Below are positions 24,271-36,340 of a stretch of DNA of 64,000 bases, one piece after another. Both the position numbers and the translations under genes were made by a program. The DNA is from Cryphonectria parasitica EP155 (lineage: Eukaryota; Ascomycota; Sordariomycetes; Diaporthales; Cryphonectriaceae): positions 2,108,001 through 2,172,000 of the forward strand of contig NW_024468913.1 of the NCBI RefSeq assembly GCF_011745365.1, in the 5' to 3' direction. The notes beneath the pieces are model-generated. The model was not told the DNA's origin, did not search any database, and was given only the letters and a program-made list of their open reading frames with translations. Numbering within the stretch: position 1 is the stretch's first letter; each line of letters opens with the position of its first letter.

Positions 24271-24299
<29 letters not shown>
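24271..24299. repeat. (CAG)n microsatellite
   Basis: Nine to ten tandem CAG triplets about 1.15 kb before the histidine kinase start. No long open frame carries it, so it is probably in promoter or 5' UTR. Confidence 0.9.
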
Positions 24300-24301
<2 letters not shown>

Positions 24302-24353
24302 GGCTTCTAGGTTTGCCTAATCTATCCGTTTCTCCGTCCGCCTGTCAAGGAAC

Positions 24354-24377
24354 GAACAAGAACAAGAACAAGAACAA
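24354..24377. repeat. (GAACAA)4 hexamer repeat
   Basis: Four tandem copies of GAACAA in the presumed leader of the histidine kinase gene, 55 bases after the CAG run. Confidence 0.85.
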
Positions 24378-25453
24378 GGGCCAAACCTTTGGGGCAAGGG
24401 CTAGTTTCTATCGGGTCTTCCGCTTCCGCCGGGGGACCACGTCCAGATACGCACGCTTGCGTATTATACTATAGTACTACTACTTACAGCTACTCACCTC
24501 TCTCCCACTGTCTTTTGCTCTCTTGTCTCTCTCCAGGCTTCTTGTAGGTCGGCTCCGAACTCCCACCCCCGGGCACCTAGGTTCAGGCCTTGTAGCCTGC
24601 TCTCCCCATCCCACTTGGACCGGTGGCTAACAATCCATTCTGGGCTTGGCAGAGGGGGCCCATGAGCGAAGCATCCAGCAAGGTGGGGATCTTCTTCGTC
24701 ATCCTGTGGTCAATCCGGCGTTGTGTGTCTTTTCTAGGTTTCGTCCAGAGTACAGTACCGATCTGGAAGAAAAGAAAGGCACTCTCATACCCACGATCAC
24801 CTCAGTCAGTCAGTCAGCAACTCTTTTCAAGGGAAGCAGCACCGATCCGTGAAAGGGAACTTTCTTAAACAGCGTGTCTCCTGCCACCCCCCCCCCCTCT
24901 TCTTCGTCCTATGCAGTAACCTCCATCTCGTCTGGAAGAGAAGAAGAAAAAAAACGGTTCAAGAGAAGAAGATCGTCGTCTTCCTCGTCCCGCTTTGTCC
25001 CGGATGTTGCATGACATTCACTGCACCAAACACGATTTATCATAAACAGGAGAGAAAGAGAGGGAAAAGGCAAAAAAGAAGAAGTCGGAAAGGAAGAGAG
25101 AAAGTGAAGGAAGAAAAAAAACCCCCACCCCAAGCCCATCCTCATGCCCTGGACCAAGTAAACCAACCACCCACCCCCCCCCCCCCGGCCTGGTTTCTAC
25201 GATCAATCGATCGTGCCAACGGCTTTTAGTTTTGCACCTGGGCTAGCCAGATCGACGCCCTGCCAGTGTATCGGTTTCCCCAGGCGTTACCGCTGTTCAC
25301 AAGGGCCCCTTAACCATCCTCTTTTTTTGCTCTCTTTTTTCTCTCTACCCTACCCTATTCCCACTTCTGCCGTAACATGCGAGAAGGACCCGTTGTTGAC
25401 TGACACACTGTCGGGTTGACAATTCCTCCTCGGCCGCTCGTTCGTTACCCTTC

Positions 25454-26031
25454 ATGAATCTAGAGAAACGCCAAAAGTCGCCACATGAATACGACTTTGA
25501 CCTCAGCGGTCGGGCTGCCAACAGTGTCCATTCTTCTTCTGCTTTTTCTTTGACAACTACAACTACATCCACTACTCCAAGCGGCGAGAATTTGACTTGT
25601 CTGTTAAGAAGTCCTTCGCTAACCTCGGTTTCCTCGTCCACCTCGCCTCGGGCCGCTCCTTCCTCCTCTTCGTCCTCCTCCCCCGCCTCCTTCTCAGCCG
25701 CGCATCTTGTCTTCCCTGCTGCTGGCGATTTCCACTTTTCTCCTCCTCTTCTCCAGCCTGGACCTAGCTGCTACAGGAATATCGCACCACAGCCATCCGA
25801 CGACGCCGTCAGGCTCGCCGCGCAGCTAAACAGGCAACGCGATCGGCAGTTTGGACAGTATGGTTTGACAGCTGCCACCGGCGTTTGCAATCACTTGGCC
25901 GTGGGCGCTGCCTCTCCTCTCCTTCTCCCTCCTTCTCCTCCTCTTGCTGGTGCTGCTGGTCCTGGGCCTGGTCCTGGTGTTGGTGGTGGTGCTGGTGCTG
26001 CTTCAAGCCGAGTCTGCTGCTCAGCCCCAGC

Positions 26032-26074
<43 letters not shown>

Positions 26075-29000
26075 GCGACAACGACGCTGCCAGAACATTC
26101 AAACCTCTGGGCCGTGGACCCCCACGTCGCCAAACCCACGCACGCCTGGAAACCACCCGAGAGCAGCAGCTTAGAGCCTTCTTCTCCTCCTCCTCCACCT
26201 CCAAGGGCCGCCAAGCGATCCATCAGCGCAGGCAATCTCGATTCATCCGCCTTCTTCCACCCCCCGCCGCCGGCCAAGAAGCCTCGCCTGCTTCCCCCCG
26301 GCAAAATTGATCTCACAAGACTCTCCCGCCCTCGGACCTTTGAGGAGCTGGCCCTCCCCAACCTCTCGCCACTGTTCTTCTCGTCCAGCTCACACGCGCG
26401 CCGGCCACACATGACCGGTCGCCCCGTCGGCTTCCCCAGTACAGAGCCCTCCGCGGCGATGTTGAACCGCCTCCGCGAGGAGCAGAATGTCGTCCGCACC
26501 GTCAAGCTGCCCAAGGGCCCCGCCAGCTCTGCGACTCCTTCGAAGGGCAGCCACGGCCTGAGTACGCCCGGCAGCGTCGCGGAGGACAGCTACTCGTCGT
26601 CAAGGAGCGGAGGTGGCAGTAGTGGCGGGGAGAATCGTCTTTTACCGGCCGAATTGCGAGGTCTCCAAGGGCTGAGCATCCTTGACCTGCTCGAGGCGGA
26701 CGAGAGGCCGTCGTTTATCATCGACATCACAAACCGCGCCAACTTCATCGCGGACGCGCCGCTGAAGCTGCTGTTCGTAAACGCCTCGCTGAGGGCGTCG
26801 CAGAGTGTCTATGGGCTCATCTCGCAGAGCGCAGAGAACAACAGCGAGTTCTCAAGGTTCAAGGCCTGGGTTGTCAGCTTTGTCAAGGACAACAGGTCCA
26901 TGGACGTGTCTCTCCCTTCTCTCTCCTATGGCGGCGTCAGCTGGACCTGCTCCACATTGGCCAACAGATACCGATTCGTCAGCGGCAATGCGTCGGCCGT
27001 GTCCATCACACCCACGTCCCCCGTCCCTCCGGCCAGGGCGAGCACTGTCCTGGACCAACGAGCCAGAGGGCCGACACCCTTGAAGGACACACCAGCCCTA
27101 GGCAGAGATAGGGCCCTCAGCGAGACGGACTACTTTGGGGATGCTTCGCCTAACCACAGCGACGCGCTCGGGCGTCGCGCCTACTCAGAACCGCGGGACC
27201 TAGCGGACTTAAGACCGGATACGCCACAGGTGCAGACTGAAGAGGTACACAACCCTGATCCGAGCACTGCGGATGTCGATCTCATACAAACTTTTGACTG
27301 GACGAGGATTGTGGACACCAGTTGTAAGTTTTGGCCGTCTTTCTATAAATATCTCCAGTCTTCAGTAACAAGGGGGCAATTTTTTTTTTACTGTTTTATT
27401 TTATGTCGTCCGTCCCCACTTGAACAAGCAATTAACGATTTCCCTGGTTTTCTTTCTCTTTTCTAGTACTTTCACCTCATCTGCAATTTGCACGATCAGT
27501 AAGATGGGAAGATACACCCTTGGGACCGATCGAGGACTGGCCAGGGGACCTGCGCACCATGTCGAATATGGTCATGGGGAGCCCGCACCCCGCTGCTATG
27601 TACTGGGGCCCCGAATACATCGCCATCTATAACGAGGCTTACCTTAGCCTGGCCGGCAAGAAGCACCCGAAGCTCATGGGCCAGAGCTATATCGAGGCCT
27701 GGGCCGAGATCTGGGATGAATTGAAGCCCGTCTTCGACGCTGCCTGGCATGGCGGGCAGGCCACCATGAAGCACGACGATAGGCTCTTCATGTCCCGGAA
27801 CGGCTTCCTCGAGGAAACCTTTTTCAACTGGTCCATCGTGCCCATGGTCGGTGCGGACGGATCTGTCGTCGCCCTCTACAACCCGGCTTTCGAGAACACC
27901 CGGCGAAAGGTTAACGAGCGGAGGATGTTCACGCTGCGCGAGGTGGGCGAGAGGACATCCCTTGCGCGGGACGTCCAGCAGTTCTGGAAGCAGGTTGTCA
28001 GAGGTCTCGAGTACAACGAGGCCGATATCCCGTTCGCCCTGATATACGGCATTGCGGACGATTCGGACAGCGACATGTCCTCGATGCATTCCGGCAGCGT
28101 GACCAATCCTCCTCGGATCCAACTCGCAGGATCTCTTGGTGTGCCTGCTGGCCACTTCTACAGCGAGATGTCGACCATCGACTTACGAACGAGTAGCGAT
28201 TGCTTTGCGCCCTACATGAGGATGTCCATGTCACAGCCTTCCGTTCCTGTCGTTCTGAGCAAAGAGGACGGGACGCTTCCACAGAGCCTCATTGAGGGAA
28301 TCGAGTGGAGAGGCTTTGGAGACCCCTCCAGGACTGTTGTTGTGTTCCCAGTGCACCCAACAACTGGCGAGGGCGTGGTCGGCTTTATCGTCTTGGGCGT
28401 GAACCCACGGAGGCCGTACAACGACGACTACCGCTTGTTTATCAATCTCCTCTCCAGACAGCTGGCAACGTCGATGGCCTCTGTTGTGTTGTTTGAAGAG
28501 GAGATCAAGCGCGGCCAGCAGGCGGCACGGATTGCTGCGCTGGATCGCCAGCAGCTCTCACAGGAACTCCGCCTGCGCACGCAAGAGGCCGTGGAAAGCG
28601 AATACAAGTTTACCCGCATGGCCGAGTTTGCGCCGGTGGGTATCTTTATCACGAATGCACAGGGCCATATCAACTTCTGCAACGACTCGTGGTGGGAAAT
28701 TTCGAGGCACCCTCGGGCAATTGACTCGTTCGACTCGTGGATGGACAGCATCCTGCCCGCGGACAGGCCCGCCGTCGAGGAGGCGTGGAGGACGCTGATC
28801 GACGACACGGTGTCCATCACGCTCGAGTTTCGGTTCAAGGCAACGCGCGAGGCCAACGGGCACCCGATTGAGACTTGGGCCCTGATGAGCGCATACCCGG
28901 AACAGGACGCAGCCGGGACGACAAAGGCCATCTTTGGCTGCATCACGGACATCAGTCAGCAGAAGTGGGCAGAGGCATTTCAAAAGCAGCGGCGGGAAGA

Positions 29001-30646
29001 GGCCCTCGAGCTCAAGCGCCAGCAGGAAAACTTCATCGACATGACCAGCCACGAGATGCGAAACCCGCTGAGCGCGCTGTGCCAGTGCGCTGACGAGATC
29101 GTCGGCAGCATCACGGCGTACCGCAGGACGCAGCCCGCCGACATGCCAGACAGCCTCCGGTCGACACTCGAATCCTGCTACGAGGCTGCGAATACCATCT
29201 CGCTGTGTGCCAACCATCAAAAGAAGATCATCAACGACGTGCTGACGCTCTCGAGGCTCGACTCGCGCATGCTCGAGGTGACGCCTACCATCACCAAGCC
29301 TGTCGAGGTGATTGAGACCAGCCTCAAGATGTTCGACGTCGAGCTCGTGTCCAACAACATCAAGGCCGAGTTCCGCATCGACCAGTCCTACTACGACATG
29401 GGCATCACCCTTGCCAGGCTCGATCCGGCACGTTTGCAGCAGGTCCTCATCAACCTCCTGACCAACGCCATCAAGTTCACCCAGAAGCAGGAACAACGCT
29501 CCATCATCGTCACCCTGGGCGCTTCCCGGGACGTCTCCCAGGCACAGGTAGCCGGGATTGAGTTCTTCCAGGGCGATATTGAGCCAGGTGAGGATATCAC
29601 GGACAAGGCCGAGTGGGGCGATGGCGAAAAGTTCAACCTGCACCTGTCTGTGTCTGATACAGGACCAGGGCTCACCGACGAAGAGCGCAACATGCTGTTT
29701 CAGCGATTCCGCCAGACCTCACCCCGAACTCACGTTGAATACGGCGGCTCGGGTCTGGGCTTGTTCATCTCGCGCATGCTCACGGAGCTCCAGGGCGGAC
29801 AGATTGGCGTGCTCTCGCAAAAGGGCGCAGGCAGCACCTTTGCCTTTTACATCAAGAGCCGGAAGTGCATGGAGGAGCCCCAGCCGCCGCCACCACCCAC
29901 TACATGTGCCTCTCATGACATGCTGGTCAGTCCGCCAACGGCGGCGGCGGCGGCGGACTCACCAATGCTCCCGATTCTGCCCGTCATCGACCCGGCTACC
30001 GTCGACGTACTTGTAGTAGAGGATAACGAGGTCAACCAGAAGGTCCTCGGCCGCCTGCTCAAGAGGTACGGCTTCAAGGCGCATCTAGCCAACCACGGCG
30101 GTGAGGCCATAGAGAAGTTGCAGAGGTCGAGGCACTGGAACCACCAAGCTGCTGCGGCAGAGGGCATCGACCCACCACCACCAGTCGTGCTGCGCGAGGG
30201 CGAGGAGGAGGATATAATCAATGTGTCTATCATTCTGATGGACCTGGAGATGCCCGTCATGGACGGCATGACTTGCGCCCGGAGAATCAGGGAGCTGGAG
30301 AGCCGGGGTATCATCATGGCACGAATTCCGATCATTGCTGTTACGGCATATGTGAGGCCTGAGCAGATCGGGGAAGCCAGAGCCTCTGGGATGGTATGTT
30401 TCTTCCAAAAACGTCTTGGTGGTGGATTATCACAATTGGTTAAGGCCAAAAACCAAGCTGACTTTTTTTTTTCTTCCCTTGGAACAGGACGACATTGTAT
30501 CGAAACCATTTCGTGCACCCGAGCTGACACCCAAAATCTCCAAATTGCTCCTGGACCCGCCCACGGGTAACACGCCAGCCGCCTCGCCCATGTCTCTAGC
30601 TTCTCCCACGTCTGAGCGACCGAGTGCATTTCCATTTTCCTCTTGA
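25454..30646 (+). CDS. Hybrid sensor histidine kinase with PAS and receiver domains
   Basis: Hybrid two-component sensor: autophosphorylates on His and passes phosphate to its own receiver Asp, then to Ypd1-type phosphotransfer and response regulators. Exons 25454-27323, 27467-30393 and 30488-30646 give 1651 residues. Residues 1-620 are mostly disordered (Ser, Pro, a Thr run from an ACA repeat). From about 625 a conserved sensor region begins: WEDTPLGPIEDWPGDLRTMS, PHPAAMYWGPEYIAIYNEAY, KHPKLMGQSYIEAWAEIWDE, then a GAF-like part (EWRGFGDPSRTVVVFP). A PAS domain spans about 1003-1125 (MAEFAPVGIFITN). The H-box is MTSHEMRNPLSAL with His1152, the N-box INLLTNAIKF (about 1283), the G-boxes DTGPGL and GGSGLGLFISRML (about 1381). 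The receiver (about 1468-1615) has VVEDNEVNQK, phospho-acceptor Asp1549 in LMDLEMPVMDG and Lys in SKPF. No transmembrane segment is evident, so it is probably cytosolic. Confidence 0.92.
26029..26076 (+). repeat. (ACA)n trinucleotide repeat encoding polythreonine
   Basis: About fifteen tandem triplets, read as Thr in the frame that continues through the gene; the other frames would read Gln or Asn. Frame continuity on both sides supports Thr. Confidence 0.9.
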
Positions 30647-31697
30647 AAGTTGTCACCTCTGGAATAGAAGAAATTTCACGATACCCCCAAGGGATAAGAA
30701 AGAAAGATGGGGAGAAAAGCAAACAGAAGAAGGGCGATATATTATTATACTTAGATCCCTTCTTCTTGTTTTTTTCTTTTCGACGATGCTGATGAGACTT
30801 CTCTATCCGAGAGCCTCTCAACTTGGACCCACGCCATACACTAGACGGGGGCTTTTGTCCTAGAAAGTCTCGTCAATGAGAACCCTTTTTTACGACCAAA
30901 CATAGCTTGGAGTTTTGAGGAAGCCAGTCTTATGTTTTCCTGGGGCGTTTTTGTTAGATATGGCAGGGCAACTCGAGGCGGGTTGGACCGAGAAGGTTGA
31001 AGGGAAAGAAAAATTACGAAAAGGGAGGGAGGGTACACGGTTGGCAAAGGAAGGAAGGGTATCAGTCAAGAATACATGTCTACAAGGACAGGGGAAGGGA
31101 AAGGCTTATACATCTGTTCTGTTGTCATTTCTTATTTATTTTGGAAACCTGGTTGCCAATGCTCTAGGACCTTCTTTGGAGGGGGTTGGCGGCTTTGGCT
31201 CTGCGTTTGAATGGGGCTGACCTAGGGTTTTCACAATCTCGTCATGTCGATGCCCAACATATAGATGACATTTTTATAATGGCGAACAAGAGACACTTCG
31301 CCGCGCTGGAGCTTTGATCCATTTTTGTGGTTGTGTACTCTGCTTGTGAGTCATCTCGTGATGGAATATTAGTAGCCATGACAATGAATATATGGGGGTA
31401 ACTTCTCAGGCTGTACAGTTTTTATGGTGTATCTGCTTCGTGACAGTACCAATCTTTACTCTTTTGGGCCGATTTCAAACTCCAAGCCGTTGTTAAAGCA
31501 CAGCTGCAAATAAGCAATACATGAGTTCACTGTCGTTCCTGAAGGTCGATAATCTGGTACAGCTGTGTACGAAACATGAGGGCGAATTCTCGTCCCTGAA
31601 TATTGTAATGAGAATAGCATGTCGTTATGACTAATTTTTACCCCCTTCCACTTTTATATCGCCCCTGCAAATGACCTGCCTGTCTACCCCTCTAGCT
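30647..31697. other. Convergent intergenic region
   Basis: Between the 3' ends of the histidine kinase (+) and SSADH (-). It contains G/A-rich sequence at 30970-31110 and no supported gene. Confidence 0.5.
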
Positions 31698-33524
31698 CTA
31701 CAGGGGCTGGCTCATGCCGCCAAATGTGACCATCTTTGTGACCTGAACCAGTAAGTTAGCATGTGGATCGAAGAGTGTCCAAAAGGGATTCGTTGTGGTG
31801 TTTGTGCTTACCATGTACTCCTCCACTCCATATTTGGATCCCTCCCGACCAAAACCAGACTCCTTGACACCACCGAACGGCGCGGCCGGATCAGAGATGA
31901 GCCCCGTGTTGACACCCACCATGCCAACATCTAGGGCCTCCGCGACGCGGTACACCCTCTGCAGATCCCGAGAGAAGAAGTATCCAGCTAAGCCCACCGG
32001 TGTCGAGTTGGCAATCTTGATGACCTCCTCTTCATTCTCAAAGGGGAACAGCCCCGCCACAGGACCGAACGTCTCCTCGCTGGCGATGGCCATCTCCGAG
32101 GTTAGGCCCGTGATGACGGTCGGCTGGTAGAAGTTGGCACCGAGGTCCGGCAGCTTTTGGCCGCCTGCGATGACCTTGCCGCCCTTCTTCTCGGCGTCGC
32201 GGACGTGCGCGTCGACCTTGTCGATAGCACGGTCGTGGATCAGGGGGCCGTGCGTGGTGCCGTCGGTGAAACCATTGCCGACTTTGAAGTTCTTCACCTT
32301 GGCCGCGAAAGCGGTGGCAAAGGCGTCGTAGATGCCCTTTTGCACAAAAATACGGTTTGCGCAGACGCAGGTCTGGCCGGATGAGCGGAACTTGGAAGCA
32401 ATTGCTCCAGCGACTAGTGAAAGAAATCGTGAGTACTCATTAAACTTTACAGAGAGTGCCAGTAGCCCTGTTTTGGGGGGGGGGGGGGGGGCAGGAGAGG
32501 GGAGTGCTTACCAGCGGTATCCAGGTCAGCATCATCAAAGACAATGAAAGGGGCGTTTCCGCCAAGCTCAAAGGACAGCTTCTTCAGTGTGCTCGAGGCC
32601 TGCTTCATGAGCAGCTTGCCGACGCCGGTAGACCCGGTGAACGAAACCTTGCGGACGATGGGGTTTGTCGTGAGCTCAGAGCCAACCTCTGGGGTGTTCT
32701 TCAGGGTAGTGATCACGTTGACGACGCCCTTTGGGATGCCAGCCCGGTGAGCCAGCTCAGCCAAGGCCAGAGAGGTAAAAGGGGTCTCGCCGGGTGCCTT
32801 GGTGACGGTCGTGCAGCCCACAGCCAGCGCTGGCCCCGCCTTGCGCGTGATCATGGCAGCAGGGAAGTTCCACGGTGTGATCAGGCCACAGACACCCACG
32901 GGCTCCTTGATGGTCATGACGCGGTTCCCAGGCACGGTGGCGGGGATGGTCTCGCCGTATAACCTGGGGGCCTCCTCGCTGAACCACTCAAAAAAGTTGG
33001 CGGCGTAGGCCACCTCACCCTTGGCGTCAGCCAGCGGCTTGCCGTTCTCCCAGGTGATCAGGGTCGCCAGGTCCTCGGCGTTCTCCTGCATGAGCTCGTA
33101 CCACCTCCGCAGCAGCTTGGAGCGCTGTCGGCCGGTCTGCGTGCGGAAGGAGACGAAGGCAGCCTGGGCAGCCTCGATGGCCTTTGCCGTGTCCTTGGCG
33201 TCGAACTCTGGGCAGGTTCCGACCAGCTCGCCAGTGGCCGGGTCGTGCACCTCAAAGGTCTTGCCCGAGGCGGCCTTGACCCATTCGCCATTGACGTAAC
33301 AGACGTCCGTCTTGAGGAGGGAAGGGTCTTTGAGCTGTCGATTCGTTTGGTTGTGTCAGCAGCACCTTCTTCCCTCACCCGTCACGATACGGCGAGAAAC
33401 ATACCTTGGGAGCCATTGTAGATGCTAATCGATGTGTGGCGAGTGAAATGACAGGAAGGGTGCTTCTCTGAAAACGGGCAAATCTGGGCACGAGCCTGTA
33501 GGCAGGCAGAAGCGACATGGACAT
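31698..33524 (-). CDS. Succinate-semialdehyde dehydrogenase, NAD(P)+
   Basis: Oxidises succinate semialdehyde to succinate, the last step of the GABA shunt. Exons 33405-33524, 32512-33334, 31812-32413 and 31698-31742 give 529 residues. Residues 1-36 (MSMSLLPAYRLVPRFARFQR onward) look like a mitochondrial presequence; a second Met at 37 (MAPK) ends exon 1. Catalytic features: PWNFPAAMITRKAGPALAVG, TVTKAPGETPFTSLAL (substrate/cofactor Lys), the Glu base in FELGGNAP (Glu296) and the nucleophile in SSGQTCVC (Cys330). The C-terminal VGVNTGLISDPAAPFGGVKE and SGFGREG match the SSADH class (SDPAAPFGG). The last exon is only 45 bases. Intron 2 (32414-32511) has a G17 run on the top strand, a C-run in the transcript. 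Confidence 0.9.
32475..32491. repeat. G17 homopolymer in SSADH intron 2
   Basis: Seventeen G on the top strand, C-rich in the transcript, between the GTAAGC donor (32511) and the acceptor (32414). Confidence 0.85.
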
Positions 33525-36340
33525 GTTGTTGCGAAAAGGAGCTTCTTCGCCAGCAGCCACGGGATCGCGGGAGCTAGTGGTGCACCTTAAGTATTCTTCT
33601 ACTTGTCACTCGAGAGAGGAGAAAAGACCCGATGAAGATGGAGTTGAGGTCTGTGATAGGCTGTGCAAAGTCGAAATGCGAACCCGGCCCGGTTGTCTCA
33701 TGAATCAATTACCCAATTGACGCTTGCTGTCCGGGAACTCACGATCTCTTCCGAAGGCCGGCCTCTCAAAGTGTGGGGCTTCCTGGCTCCCAGTGACGAT
33801 GATTTATTTTCAAACCAAAGATGGAAATGGAAAACAGAAGGTGAAAAGATGGTGTGCAGGTCTGCAGAATGTATCTTGTAGAGTTATGACGTCTCGACTG
33901 AAAACGGTCTGGTCCTGTGGGTGCTGTGTGTTGGAGAACAACCCTTCAAGAGGACGAATGGTCTTGGAGTTGTTGGAGAGTTGGAGAACAAGAAGCTCTT
34001 CTGTATCCCCTCCACGGTGGCGGTCGCCCCTCCCTCGACAGCTCTGATAGTGGGCAGAGACGGCTTGTAGTTACAGGGAACCTAGCTGCCCAGCAATGGC
34101 AGTCGCATCTACATGCCGTATCAAGTTAGTCAAATTATTATCTTATCAGAGATAGGACCAGTGTACCTAGCACATGCTATGATACATTTCTCACTAGATT
34201 TAGTATGTGCTGACTCACCCATCAAGCCCTTAACTGAAAAATGAATGGGTAATGACTTATGCTCAAAGGCAGCTCTGAATGTCACTTTCGGCTATGTCCT
34301 CTTATCCTCTGTCCATGAGACCGTAAAGTTCTGTAACGTAGTGGCACGGTATGCTTTGAGATCATGTATGGTTTACGTGCAGTTCTCACACTTTTCCCTC
34401 CTCATTTCCTCTTGGAGGAACATGAAATTGGTCTTTAATGGTGCATACAAGTTCTTGGGGAGTACTACAGTAATTATAGAGTGGTAAACATGACCAGAGC
34501 TGAACCAGCCAGTAGAATTCAGAGTGCGATACACATCTTGCGGAATTATATTGTTAAAGTATGGTTGTGAGGTTAAAACTTAAATGTGCACCATCTTATT
34601 CTTCATCAGTTCCGCGATTATTTAATCATGACATTTCCAGTAGCTAGGTATCTCATTCACAATGCGCACCTTATGAGCTGATGTCGCTTCAAATTTCGTT
34701 CGCAGCAACTGCTTCCGCATGAGGTGTACCTCCCAAGAGCTCGGGCAATCTACGTGTATGATGCCTCCAATGCTACATCAGCCGCGCGTAAGCAGGAAGT
34801 TCTTATTAGGTAGCTCTGAAAGCAATCCACTGCTACCAAAGCACATAAATACATTGAGAGAGTAAAAGAACACAGATACAGGTGCCGATGGGTCCTTATA
34901 CCATTTTTGTCGAAGTCCTCCTCCCTCGCCCTGCTCATGGATGATGCGAGAACCTCCGGATGAAGGTGGATATTCAGAACACAAGATGTCAAAGTTGCAT
35001 GCATATCAGATGAATGCTAATATTGACATGAGTGCTGCTATGGGCGTCCACGCATCTGGTGTTTAACTTCGAATGTGAATGTTACGTCGGGGCTTTTACG
35101 CGAATATCGTGTGAACTATCAATCCTCGGCATCATATTGGAAGTGGTTTGTGACTGTGAATGGTCGAGAAATACTCATGATACCTGGCGATCCATTTTTA
35201 AGGTGAGAGACATTGGAAAATGGTACTTGTCCGTAATAGCATCCAGTCTGCATTCGTGGCTGCATTGTTTTTTTTTATTTTGTTTTTTTTATCTGTGATT
35301 AGCCCGCCTGATATTCATCTGGTGTACTGGAATAAACCTACAGCTTAAACGCATCCGTGCCCATACTTAATATGTTTCGGCCTTTTTTCCCTCATGCATT
35401 TGATCAAACTTCAATTTACACTGGCCTGACTGCTTCTCATTGCACCTGCGGGTAGATAGTTAGGACATCATTCTACTGTTGATAAAGATGAGATCTGACA
35501 ACGTGAAGTGTATACTGGAGTACTTTCATCAGCTCCACTCCGAATAGATGAGGTGGTTGGGGTCTCATTGTAATATCAAGCGGTTCTTCCGCTCGGTTCC
35601 ACAAAGCACCAGGCTGTTCGTCTCCGCCAGGACCGAAGGCATGCATGCGCATCTATGGTCTCGCAAGTTATAGTGGCGTTTTCATAAGGGGTGTCACCCT
35701 CGCAGGGATGCCAAAACACTCGTAGATACTGATGGGCCCCCAAGCTGGCGAACTTGCCAATTAGGGAGTCTGCCTCTCCTCTATGGAGTCTCCTTCCACT
35801 ATGTGTCTGCACAGAAATGATGCCGAGCCAGAACGGCCCGAGATCAAGGTCGCAGGCATGCACACGCATATTTGCGGGGAAGCTGGTCCCTGTCGGTGTA
35901 AATACCATGGTAGTAATTTTGACCCTGGCGCGTGACGCCATCTCCAGCCAAATGCAGCCCCAACCCCCCAAAAGGCGGAGTTTTGAGTGTGTCGTCTGGG
36001 GTAGTGGTGAATTATTGTCATTGGCTCCTCACGCACTACTTACATGCAAGAATAATTGGAGTTATCACTGTTCGGTAGTGAATGTCTAGCTTGAAACGAA
36101 ACAATCGGACCCTGTTGGTGCGAATGAATAATACCACTTCACCTGGCCCCCCGCTTCAAGCTCGTGGTCTTTGTGGCATGTGAGGCAGGCGCTTGATATT
36201 TCTTTTTTCAGTCGTACATCATAATTTACAGTTAGACCACAAGAACTCTTGCGGTCGAGCTTGTTGTTACAAACCTGCCTCGGGTGCCAGCAGCCTCACT
36301 TCCTGATCTTCCGAACACGAGAATCCACACAGATCAAAAG
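33525..36340. other. Divergent 2.8-kb intergenic region, SSADH / GH79
   Basis: No gene is supported. The part from about 34100 to 35600 is visibly richer in A+T than the flanking genes and has only short, biased open frames (for example 35576-35971 -). The left part holds the SSADH upstream region, the right part the promoter of the secreted GH79 enzyme. No transposon ORF or terminal repeat is seen. Confidence 0.5.

Larger units (their letters stand above)
19770..25453. other. 5.7-kb gene-free region upstream of the hybrid histidine kinase
   Basis: No gene can be supported on either strand. Many short open frames exist, the longest at 20098-20739 (-), but all are Ser/Arg/His/Pro-biased or driven by repeats. 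The stretch from about 23.7 kb to 25.45 kb is strongly C/T-rich and probably holds promoter and long 5' leader of the histidine kinase. Microsatellites: (AC)13 at 21500-21526, (CAG)9-10 at 24271-24299, (GAACAA)4 at 24354-24377, four TCAG units near 24803-24818, and C-runs near 24888 and 25176. Confidence 0.55.

Noticed and set aside
25885..26310. Alternative frame reading Gln/Asn runs in the ACA repeat
   Set aside because: The Thr frame is continuous with the whole histidine kinase; the others stop soon.
28558..29643. 361-codon minus-strand frame opposite the histidine kinase
   Set aside because: Antisense to the H-box and ATPase region, which is unambiguous; no domain in the antisense frame.
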